A stretch of DNA of 17,006 nt from an uncultured Actinomycetes bacterium (GTDB lineage: Bacteria > Actinomycetota > Actinomycetes > Nanopelagicales > Nanopelagicaceae), in assembly GCA_903875815.1 (NCBI GenBank), contig CAIQXR010000157.1, forward strand, positions 1-17,006, written 5' to 3'. A model generated the notes under the pieces. The model was given only the letters and a program-made list of their open reading frames with translations. It had not been told where the DNA came from and ran no database searches. Numbering within the stretch: position 1 is the stretch's first letter; each line of letters begins with the position of its first letter. This document shows positions 4,907 through 12,633 of this stretch, one piece after another. Made by a program: the position numbers and the translations under genes.

Positions 4907-5806
4907 GTGCAACGCCAAATGACCCGAATCGGTCGCTTTAAGGACTTTGAAGTCTGCCTTGAGCCCGGGGAATTCTTAAAGGATCTACGTATTTACGAAG
5001 ACCAAAAGAGCTACTCACAGTATGACGAGCTCCTTCGAGAAAAGAATCAACTAACCGATGCCATTGCTCTACATGAAAGAGAACTGGAGGAGTGCAAAAC
5101 TCAACTCCTGGATCTCCGATCAGAGTACGAAAAATGGAACAATATTTATCAGCTTAGACCCCCTAATTCGGATATCTCGCTTGTTAAATCAAAGCGTATG
5201 GATTTGCACGAATCAATATTTACAGTTCAAGTCCGCCAGTCCAAGCTTCTCGTAAAAAGTCAAAATGACACATCGAGACTGGAAGATATTACCTCGCTGA
5301 CATTGACAGTTTTCCCGCTGGCAGAGAAGTCCCGAAAGTTTTACGAAATATATGATACCGAAATTAGTTATTACTCGCGATTTACGCTATCTGGACCATA
5401 TAGCGATTATCCGTTCGTGATTTCACCCAAGGATTATTATGGAATCCTTGGATACTCGCTTCCGGAATGTCACGTACTCAATGAGGAAACCGAACTGGCT
5501 AAGTTGGTTTTCGGTGGAAAAGTCGGGCGTGAATTTTCACGATTGGTTCCGAGCGGCCAAGTAGAGGAATTTCGAATATTGACGACCGAGGTTATGTCTT
5601 CTTCGGCAATCAATGAAGTGATGAATCTATTCCAAGCTCGGCAGGAAACACATAGTCGCCTTGCGCGCTCTCTCTCAAAAAACAGACATGACGCTGGCGA
5701 TCATGATCGCTGGAAAGACGGAGCCAGGGATGACGCAAGTGCATTATGTAATGAATGCAAAGTTCCTGTTTTCGGGCGGCACAAGCCCGGCTGCAAATTC
5801 CACTAA
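4907..5806 (+). CDS. Unrecognised protein with coiled coil and C-terminal Cys/His cluster
   Basis: I do not recognise this 299-residue protein. Residues about 45-85 form a strongly charged heptad-like coiled coil (around KNQLTDAIALHERELEEC), with a second helical stretch near 100-130. The middle (about 130-250) is rich in aromatic residues (YSRFTLSGPYSDYPF, YYGILGYSLPECH) and looks globular. The extreme C-terminus carries C281, C284, H292, C296 and H299 (CNECK...H...C..H), a plausible zinc-binding tail. There is no signal peptide or transmembrane segment. The start is GTG 4907 (leaderless, see 4895-4900) or ATG 4919. It is divergent from the TPR operon and convergent, one base apart, with the 61-residue gene that follows. 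It appears more AT-rich at third positions than the TPR genes, which may point to recent acquisition; I did not compute this. Confidence 0.75.
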   Translation: MQRQMTRIGRFKDFEVCLEPGEFLKDLRIYEDQKSYSQYDELLREKNQLTDAIALHERELEECKTQLLDLRSEYEKWNNIYQLRPPNSDISLVKSKRMDLHESIFTVQVRQSKLLVKSQNDTSRLEDITSLTLTVFPLAEKSRKFYEIYDTEISYYSRFTLSGPYSDYPFVISPKDYYGILGYSLPECHVLNEETELAKLVFGGKVGREFSRLVPSGQVEEFRILTTEVMSSSAINEVMNLFQARQETHSRLARSLSKNRHDAGDHDRWKDGARDDASALCNECKVPVFGRHKPGCKFH

Positions 5807-5807
5807 G

Positions 5808-5993
5808 TCATACGTAGGCCCCGAAGGTCACCACCGCGTGAGCGTGCATCGCCCGGAGCAGGTCCACCTCCTCCTTCTGGCCTATCAGGGACATCCACCC
5901 ACACGTGCAGAGCGCCTGGTGGAACTGCCCCATGGGCACCAGCCCATTCCAGTGCTCGGCCCGAATCCGCTTTCTCTCTTCAGAATCGCTCAT
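5808..5993 (-). CDS. Small protein, 61 aa, CxC...HxH pattern
   Basis: The ATG at 5993 to TGA at 5808 encodes 61 residues: a charged N-terminus (MSDSEERKRIRAEHW), then HQALCTCGWMSLIG, a helix-like segment (KEEVDLLRAMHAHAVV) and a short tail. C29, C31, H50 and H52 could bind zinc. A CxCGW motif followed by a helix ending in His is a pattern I associate with small actinobacterial proteins, but I cannot name a family. AAGGG about 9 nt upstream is a weak ribosome binding site. The gene ends one base from the convergent 4907-5806 gene, and no other gene fits the space. The overlapping plus-strand frames have no recognisable content. It may be an RNA- or protein-binding zinc ribbon. Confidence 0.55.
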   Translation of the reverse strand: MSDSEERKRIRAEHWNGLVPMGQFHQALCTCGWMSLIGQKEEVDLLRAMHAHAVVTFGAYV

Positions 5994-6106
5994 GCCAATT
6001 AGCCCTTACTGGACCCTCATAAGCAGAAGATCCGCTCTTCTAGCGGTGTCTTTCATCGCTAGCAGGTCTTCCACTGGTTCCACCGTGCGCGGATGCGCGG
6101 TTGGCG

Positions 6107-6135
6107 CCAAGCAAGCCAGGGGGCTTATCGCTTGG
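6107..6135. repeat. Bulged inverted repeat
   Basis: CCAAGC/GCTTGG pairs outside AAGCC/GGCTT, with 3 extra nt on the right arm and a 4-nt loop. There is no following U-run. It may be a terminator or control element upstream of the large surface gene. Confidence 0.4.
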
Positions 6136-6296
6136 TCTTCGATCGACCTAGGTAAAACATAGCAAGGGCCTCTGACATGAGTCCCTTACATATGTATAGA
6201 CACGCGGGGAGGGGAATTGTTGGGGTGATAGACCAATTCAGGCTTATTCACCGAGTCGTCATGCAAATCCGTATACCCATTATTTAACGCTGGTTA

Positions 6297-6302
6297 TAGA
6301 GT
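6297..6302 (+). promoter_or_regulatory. Possible -10 box (TAGAGT) of the giant surface-protein gene
   Basis: TAGAGT fits TANNNT and ends 7 nt before the ATG at 6310. An alternative TATAGA (6295-6300) overlaps it. A GAGG close to the ATG could instead act as a ribosome binding site, so leaderless initiation is only a possibility here. Confidence 0.3.
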
Positions 6303-6309
6303 TTGAGGC

Positions 6310-9300
6310 ATGACGGAACGAGTAATGGGACGCACTCGGCCTGCGCTGATTCGCCTTCTTCTGAGCGCACTCGGAGCGCAATTGTTGGTGACTCTTACAG
6401 CGCTCGCCGGCTCCTATCCAGCCCACGCTGGATCTCTTGCTTCGGTTCGCCTCACTTATAAGGTCAACGGAACGCCGACTGAAGCGAATTTTAATCCGGT
6501 CTCTAATAACGGCGTTCTTGGGGGCTATGGATATAGCAAGACTGGAGTTGGGTCATTTACCTATTACTTGAACCCCGGTCAATATCGAATGATTGGTATT
6601 GCTACGAACGGCCTGAGTGGTGGAATATCCAATCTCTGCACCGTAAGCACAGATTCAACCACTGACTGTCCCGTTGCTATCCCTGCTCCGAATTTCCCGT
6701 TTCAAATCACGAATAGCGACGGCTCCAACTACGCCAAACCTGCGAACTTGGCTATGACTATTAAGCGCACGGTAGATGGGAATCTATTCGATTTTTCTTG
6801 GAATAACACGGCCCAGGATTCCGGAACTCTTGCACTCCAAGATGGCACTTATTTAATAAGTGTCTTTAATCAGACAGATGCAGCTCTTGCAAAGGCAAAT
6901 GGACAATCTGTGAATCAATTTGATTTTAACTTAGTGATGTCAGGTGGTGCCGTATCGAGTTTCGGGCAGGTCGGTGGCTCGTCTATTTCGCCGACAGGGG
7001 GAAAATATCACCTGCCGATTAAGCCAAACAATTTCACAGGAGTTGTGACTGCAGGTGGAACTCCTGTGGCTAATGAATATATCAACATCAGCCTGAATCC
7101 AAATTGCACCGACGCTCAGTTGGCCGCTAAGACCTGCCAGGTCCAACAAATATACGGACAAACGGGAAGCGATGGGAGTTTTTCCGTTAATTTGCCTAGT
7201 GGAACCGGAAGTATGTATGCCTATGGATATGGTGGCTCAACAAGTTATGTAAATAGCTCGTTCGCCGTGACTTCTTCTGGCGACTCGGTCACGTCACTTA
7301 TGGACTCGAACAATAATGTGATCGCCTCAGTCGGCGGAATGTACACACTTCCCTTATCGCCCGCGAATGTTCAAGCGACATACACAGTGGGCGGATCCGG
7401 AGTGCAGGGTTATGTTCGAAATATTTTTGACACCATAAATAACAAGTACGCAAACACCAACGCTTCCGGATTCACCCCAGATGGCAAATTCGGATTAGCC
7501 CTCCCGGCGGGCGCCTATGATATTTGGGTTAATCCTGGGTCTAACGTGGCGTCCAATCGCGGCAACTGCCAAGTAGCAGCAACCGGAACGTCCAACTGCT
7601 CGATAACGGCGCCGGCGACAAATTTTAGCTTCGACATTAGCAGCGATACGGGGGTCGCGCTCGGACAGAACGCATCTGCAATTTTGACTTGGCTATCATC
7701 AAATTACAGCAACCAGGATTTTCTTAGAGCGACAAACGGAACGTTCAATGAGTCATTGAGTGATGGCAAATACTCGATGGACATTTATTCCTTCCAGGGA
7801 AGTTCGGATGGTTTAAAAAGGACGCTTACTTTTGCTGTTGCAAATGGAGTCTTATCTCCGCTCACTGATCAAAGCAGTGGCGCGGTAATACAGTCATATC
7901 AAACAGGTAAATATCATCTCCAACTCGCAGCTCCAAATTTCTCAGCTGTTATTCAAGCCAATGGAAGTCCAGACCCGAATATTTACGCTCAGATCAATCA
8001 AATTATCACAACACAGACTGGAACCATCTCTAATTACTCCTTTGGAGCGAACGCAGACTCAAATGGAAATTTGCAACTCAACCTTCCCAATGGTTTAAAT
8101 GCAATTCGCATCTTCCCGAGCACTCAAGAAACCCCGACGGTGGTATCGGCGCTATTTAACGTGCAGGTGGACTCAGGATCCGTTACTAGCGTCAAGAATC
8201 TCAATGGGGACACTCTCAGTGCGGTTGCCGGCAACTACACCTTAAGCTTCCAGCGCCCTAGCATGATCGGAAAGGTCACAATTGGTGGCGTCCCCGCTTC
8301 GGGTTATGTGTGGGGCGTCTGGTCCACAATATTGAATCAGTCTGTCAGTTATGACTACTCCAACCTTGATAACAGTGGAAACTACGCGTTGATGTTGCCA
8401 GCCGGCAATTACGACATACTATTCAATCTTCCGGGCGCTCCAGTCTCCGTCATTAATTGCAACTCAGTAGCGAATTCACAATCAACCTGCAATTTATCCC
8501 TTCCAGCTACCAACTTCTCGCTCTCTCTGAAGAATTCTTCGGGTGATACCCCCACGGCGAATACTTGGGCAAACATCAGTCGCGCGGCAGTAAAGGGTCA
8601 ATCTTTTTCTGGATGGGGTCAAGGGCTTAACTTAGATTCAACCGGCAAGTACTCGGAGTCGTTGCAAAATGGTTCGTATGTGCTTAATGTAGGTTCGAAT
8701 ACTCCCTTTGCCGATGGTGCGTCACGATCATTCACCTTTGATGTTGTTGCTGGCGCCGTTACAAATTTCAAAGACACGTTTGATAACTCCTTAGTATCTG
8801 TTGGATCTGGCGGAGCTACTCAGATTTCGTTGGCAAATCCAACTTTTAAGGCTGTCGTTACAGCAGGCGGAAATCCAGAGATAAGTGCTTATTACTATGG
8901 TTATGACACGAGTGGCCGGAAACAGAACAACGCTTGGTTTAACGGGTATAGCGATAGCCAAGGCTTGCTTGGCGCTCGTCTCTCTGATGGTGACTATTAC
9001 GTTCAGGTCAATCCGTCAGGTAATGACGCATCTCCCTATGTAAACAGTAATTATCGGGTCTCGGTCGCTAATGGAGCCGTGACTTCCTTCACCGCTGATG
9101 ACGGCAGTCCAGTACTTACCCAAGGTGGCGTTTATCAACTCTCTCTATCGGCACCAAATCTAACCGGCAGTTTTTCAATCGGCGGGGTTTCTGCGATTGA
9201 CCACAATATTAATGTGACGGGGGTATACAGCCTGGACTCACAGCAGTTCGTAAACTCCCGAAGTGCCAGTACCCAACGCGGCAAGTACGCTCTTTTAGCT

Positions 9301-12300
9301 AATCCAGGAAATTACCTGATCTCTACAGACGAGTATGGGAAAGCGGGCATATTTTCGCCATGCACTATTGGAAATACAGCAAGCACATGTGACATTAATA
9401 TCCCAGCAGACAATTTTAAATACAAAATCATGGGTACGGACGGCACTCAGCTCAATACCAACGTGGCGTCGAAAGTTAATTTCCAGACGCAGAATTTTGG
9501 TCAAGGCTTCTGGATGCAGATGCAGACAGGAAATATTTTCGCGACGCCGGTCCGTGTTCCAGCTGGAATAACCGGGCACTATGAGGTCTACGTTTACCCT
9601 ACGGACGGTTCAAACCGATATGGAATAGCTTCTGACTTCCGTGTAGATGTGACCGGTGAATCGATTACGGCTGTGACGAACATGCTTACCGGGCAAGTAG
9701 TGACCGCGGGCGCGGACGGCGTTTATCCTCTAGCCCTCGCGCAACCAAACATTGGCGGCACTGTCGTAGCCCCAGATGGCACAACGCCGATACCCAACTC
9801 TCAAGTGACAGCAGCCGACAACAATTGGTATCAAATGACCACTGACAACAGCGGCGCTTTTGCATCCTATATAGATCAGGATGGCGTGTATCAAGTTTGG
9901 GCACAAGCTCCGCAATACGACACAACGAAAGCGGATTCTGCTCGCGTAAGTCAAACGATCACAAGCGGAGCGGGCAACGCATCGATGAAGTTGACGCTAC
10001 GTACACCTGATGTTCGTGGAACAGTGAATGGCCCGAGTGGATTATCTCCCGACAACTCAGTCCAGGTTCTCAAGCAGGATTCGCTCGGAAATTTCAATTT
10101 CGTTAATAGCGATGTTGCCTCGCCGCGGAACACTAATGCCAGTGGGCAATTCGCCTTCTATCTAGATCCAGGTGTATACGAGTTTTATGCGCAAACCGAT
10201 GCATCAAGCGCAAATGGCGGCTACGCCTTCTCAAATAGCTGCACAATCACGGACACCTCGACACTTACGACCTGTGATATCCAATTGCGGCCATTTAATG
10301 CAAAAGTAAAGATATTGGGTTTAAATGCCAAGCCCTACACAACCGCTAACGTCTATTTCAATTATGTGGGTTCAGTCGATAAATCCGATGTGAATTCCGG
10401 GGTTCTTGGAAAAGTCGGAGATAACCAGCAGGTAGACGCTTTAGGTCAGGCTGAAGAAGCACTCGCAGATGGTCAGTGGACAGCAAGTGTCAATATCTCT
10501 GGCACGGGCACGGAAGCTCCCACCTCGGTTCAAATTACTGTTGAGTCCGGCACCGTCACCTCAATGGTCGACGCGAAGGGAAATCCTTGTGTTCTTGATT
10601 CAAATGGGTATTGGGAGATACAGCTCCCCACGTCCAACTTGATTGGCACAATTTTCGAACATGGCAATCAGATTTTGTATGGAGCGAGCGTAGATGTGCT
10701 TCAAACCGTGGGCGGTAATCAAAATTGGATCGCTAGCAACTGGGTGAACGGCGGCAAATTCGCGTTCCTGGTGCCTCCAGGTACTTACACGATTCACGTA
10801 ACACCGTATTCGAATCAGCCGTATTCGAGCGGTGCGCCGGTTATGACAAGTTATACCTGCATAGTTCCTGAGCAGGATATTGCGACGTGTAATGTCAATC
10901 TGAAAACGGGCAACTTCCTTGGCCGAGTGACTACTCCCAATGGGCAAACGGATTCTGATAGTTATGCCTACCTCTATAGCGAAGTTACCAGTTCGGATAA
11001 CGGCAATTATGAAAACTTTTATGGCTACATGAATGTTTTTAATGGTCTTTTCTCAGCTGGAGTTGGCCCAGGAGATTATCGCCTTCAGGTAATTCCAACT
11101 TCTACAGGTGCGAGTGTTTACACACCACGGAGTTACTCCATCCATGTCGGTGGCACCGATGATGCTCCAGTAATTGGGAACGTTGTGGACATGGTCACCA
11201 ATGAAACACTTACTGCAGATGATTCGGGCCGTTATTCCTTCAAATTGACCACGCCTTCGATTTCTGGACGCGTCTTGCGTGCCGGAACATCCACACTAGG
11301 AATTCCGTGGGCAGAAGTGGTACCCATCGATAGCTCTGGAAATGAACTATGGCAATATGCGACAAATGCCAACCAGAATGGTGACTACGCATTGACGCTA
11401 CCCGACGGTAATTACCATTTGGTTGGTCATAGTTGGGGTGGCAAAGGCAATGCCTACAGCTCCACGAGTGAAGTACCTGTCACGATTAACAATACTTCTC
11501 CGATTTCGAACTTTAATCTCGGTATGCAAAATCCAAACCTATTCCTTAAAGTGGTACTACCAGGCACTGCAACCCCGGTAGATAACGTTTACGTCAATGC
11601 CTGGTTTAACGGACAAAATTTCTGGGGAGTCACCAGCAGCGATGGCCTCTTCAGCGCCTATGTTGATACCGCCGTCTTGGGTTCAAGCTGCACAAGCAAT
11701 TGCGGCATTCAGCTCAATCCAACAAACTCCGCTGACTATACCCAAGCAACGTACTCACTGAATTCAATCGGTGATGTTGGCTCCAAGGAACTAGGTCAGA
11801 TCACCGCAAAAGTCACTTTGTTTATTCCCACCAATGGCATTAAGGGAATTCCGGATAAGTGGGCCTGGATTTCGGTAGATGAACTCAACGACTCTGGCAC
11901 GGTGGCAAGTACTGGCTATAACACTAATCAGCTGGGACAAGCAGGCCTCGGTCTTGTGGATGGTCATCACTACGTTCTTACGGCGTATCCCTCAGGTGAC
12001 TATTACGATCGCTACACACCAAAATCGCTGGAAATAAGAAGCTTCTCCGCCGCCGATTCAGGAACAATTTCCATCACCTTTGATTCACCGAACGTTTCGT
12101 TTGTTGTCACGGACCCATCTGGTCAGGGAAATTCATGGGGCTGGTACGAGGTGAACAAGGTCGACAATGGGGCATCCTCAGCGTATGTCTCGGGATATCT
12201 CAATGGGCAGGGCCGTGGCGCTCAATTCTTGCCAGATGGCGATTACACCTTGCTCTTCCATCCAGGCGGTGCCTCTGGCGTGGATAAGAGCATCGCGCTC

Positions 12301-12633
12301 ACTCTAAGCGGTGGCCACGTGACTAATGCGGTTAATGCTTCGGTATCCAATGATGTTGTAGGTGTAAGCCTTGGCGCAGGAAACGTCACCGGAATCGTTC
12401 ACGGCGCAGATGGAACCCCACTGAGCAACGCGCCGGTTACAGCAAAAACGACAAGCGGAGATTCAATTACCGTTACTACCGTGACGCAGGCTGATGGCAG
12501 CTTCCAAATGAATCTAGATCCTACAAAGGATTGGATTATCGGATCCTTAGACCCAGTAACGGTAGCGAAGGCAACATTGTCACTTCCTGCCAATTCGCCT
12601 TCATATACCGGCCTCGTTCTTAATTTGGCTTAA
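6310..12633 (+). CDS. Giant secreted repeat protein, 2107 aa (surface/adhesin-like)
   Basis: An N-terminal signal peptide (basic start, hydrophobic LLLSALGAQLLVTLTALAG, likely cut after PAHA at residue 40) exports the protein. The rest is about 20 beta-rich units of roughly 100 residues. Each carries a joint such as GSVTSV...G.YTLSF..P....V..GG and a later core like GNYALMLPAGNYDI or DGDYYVQVNPSG. This resembles carboxypeptidase-regulatory-like/CnaB-type beta sandwiches; the last unit (from about 2020, GIVHGADGTPLSNAPV) is the most typical. Every third unit begins with a Cys pair (first Cys at 110, 420, 717, 1018, 1311, 1517), giving a higher-order period near 300. Units are rich in Asn, Ser, Gly, Thr and Tyr. 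No LPxTG motif, C-terminal membrane anchor or catalytic motif is seen. A role as a cell-surface fibre, adhesin or S-layer-associated protein is inferred. The stop overlaps the next gene's ATG (TAATG), so the two are coupled. Confidence 0.88.
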   Translation: MTERVMGRTRPALIRLLLSALGAQLLVTLTALAGSYPAHAGSLASVRLTYKVNGTPTEANFNPVSNNGVLGGYGYSKTGVGSFTYYLNPGQYRMIGIATNGLSGGISNLCTVSTDSTTDCPVAIPAPNFPFQITNSDGSNYAKPANLAMTIKRTVDGNLFDFSWNNTAQDSGTLALQDGTYLISVFNQTDAALAKANGQSVNQFDFNLVMSGGAVSSFGQVGGSSISPTGGKYHLPIKPNNFTGVVTAGGTPVANEYINISLNPNCTDAQLAAKTCQVQQIYGQTGSDGSFSVNLPSGTGSMYAYGYGGSTSYVNSSFAVTSSGDSVTSLMDSNNNVIASVGGMYTLPLSPANVQATYTVGGSGVQGYVRNIFDTINNKYANTNASGFTPDGKFGLALPAGAYDIWVNPGSNVASNRGNCQVAATGTSNCSITAPATNFSFDISSDTGVALGQNASAILTWLSSNYSNQDFLRATNGTFNESLSDGKYSMDIYSFQGSSDGLKRTLTFAVANGVLSPLTDQSSGAVIQSYQTGKYHLQLAAPNFSAVIQANGSPDPNIYAQINQIITTQTGTISNYSFGANADSNGNLQLNLPNGLNAIRIFPSTQETPTVVSALFNVQVDSGSVTSVKNLNGDTLSAVAGNYTLSFQRPSMIGKVTIGGVPASGYVWGVWSTILNQSVSYDYSNLDNSGNYALMLPAGNYDILFNLPGAPVSVINCNSVANSQSTCNLSLPATNFSLSLKNSSGDTPTANTWANISRAAVKGQSFSGWGQGLNLDSTGKYSESLQNGSYVLNVGSNTPFADGASRSFTFDVVAGAVTNFKDTFDNSLVSVGSGGATQISLANPTFKAVVTAGGNPEISAYYYGYDTSGRKQNNAWFNGYSDSQGLLGARLSDGDYYVQVNPSGNDASPYVNSNYRVSVANGAVTSFTADDGSPVLTQGGVYQLSLSAPNLTGSFSIGGVSAIDHNINVTGVYSLDSQQFVNSRSASTQRGKYALLANPGNYLISTDEYGKAGIFSPCTIGNTASTCDINIPADNFKYKIMGTDGTQLNTNVASKVNFQTQNFGQGFWMQMQTGNIFATPVRVPAGITGHYEVYVYPTDGSNRYGIASDFRVDVTGESITAVTNMLTGQVVTAGADGVYPLALAQPNIGGTVVAPDGTTPIPNSQVTAADNNWYQMTTDNSGAFASYIDQDGVYQVWAQAPQYDTTKADSARVSQTITSGAGNASMKLTLRTPDVRGTVNGPSGLSPDNSVQVLKQDSLGNFNFVNSDVASPRNTNASGQFAFYLDPGVYEFYAQTDASSANGGYAFSNSCTITDTSTLTTCDIQLRPFNAKVKILGLNAKPYTTANVYFNYVGSVDKSDVNSGVLGKVGDNQQVDALGQAEEALADGQWTASVNISGTGTEAPTSVQITVESGTVTSMVDAKGNPCVLDSNGYWEIQLPTSNLIGTIFEHGNQILYGASVDVLQTVGGNQNWIASNWVNGGKFAFLVPPGTYTIHVTPYSNQPYSSGAPVMTSYTCIVPEQDIATCNVNLKTGNFLGRVTTPNGQTDSDSYAYLYSEVTSSDNGNYENFYGYMNVFNGLFSAGVGPGDYRLQVIPTSTGASVYTPRSYSIHVGGTDDAPVIGNVVDMVTNETLTADDSGRYSFKLTTPSISGRVLRAGTSTLGIPWAEVVPIDSSGNELWQYATNANQNGDYALTLPDGNYHLVGHSWGGKGNAYSSTSEVPVTINNTSPISNFNLGMQNPNLFLKVVLPGTATPVDNVYVNAWFNGQNFWGVTSSDGLFSAYVDTAVLGSSCTSNCGIQLNPTNSADYTQATYSLNSIGDVGSKELGQITAKVTLFIPTNGIKGIPDKWAWISVDELNDSGTVASTGYNTNQLGQAGLGLVDGHHYVLTAYPSGDYYDRYTPKSLEIRSFSAADSGTISITFDSPNVSFVVTDPSGQGNSWGWYEVNKVDNGASSAYVSGYLNGQGRGAQFLPDGDYTLLFHPGGASGVDKSIALTLSGGHVTNAVNASVSNDVVGVSLGAGNVTGIVHGADGTPLSNAPVTAKTTSGDSITVTTVTQADGSFQMNLDPTKDWIIGSLDPVTVAKATLSLPANSPSYTGLVLNLA
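6637..10860 (+). repeat. Higher-order ~300-residue protein repeat
   Basis: Six segments with a C-x(8-10)-C pair followed by a PA.NF- or L..NF-like strand have their first Cys codons at 6637, 7567, 8458, 9361, 10240 and 10858. The spacings are 310, 297, 301, 293 and 206 codons. Each interval of about 300 holds three ~100-residue sandwiches, so the last looks one sandwich short. DNA identity between units is low, so these are old duplications. Confidence 0.7.

Larger units (their letters stand above)
5994..6309. other. Intergenic region, 316 bp, with several inverted repeats
   Basis: I see no convincing gene here. The region holds three dyads: CTAGCG/CGCTAG (6040-6062), a stem of 6 + 5 bp with a 3-nt bulge (6107-6135), and an operator-like GGTGA...TCACC pair (6224-6252). 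It also has three G4 tracts (6206-6225). A short minus-strand frame before 5993 lacks a good start and similarity. The region probably contains the promoter and control sites of the giant surface-protein gene, which starts right after it. Confidence 0.5.

Noticed and set aside
6040..6110. tRNA-like arms (ctggttccacc)
   Set aside because: No acceptor stem or anticodon arm at the required spacing could be found.
6011..6160. Short minus-strand gene ahead of the 61-aa gene
   Set aside because: A frame of about 45-60 codons is open, but it has only late ATG/GTG starts, no ribosome binding site and no recognisable content.
6205..6225. G-quadruplex upstream of the giant gene
   Set aside because: Only three runs of four G are close together; the next G-run is about 80 nt away, so a canonical quadruplex is not supported.
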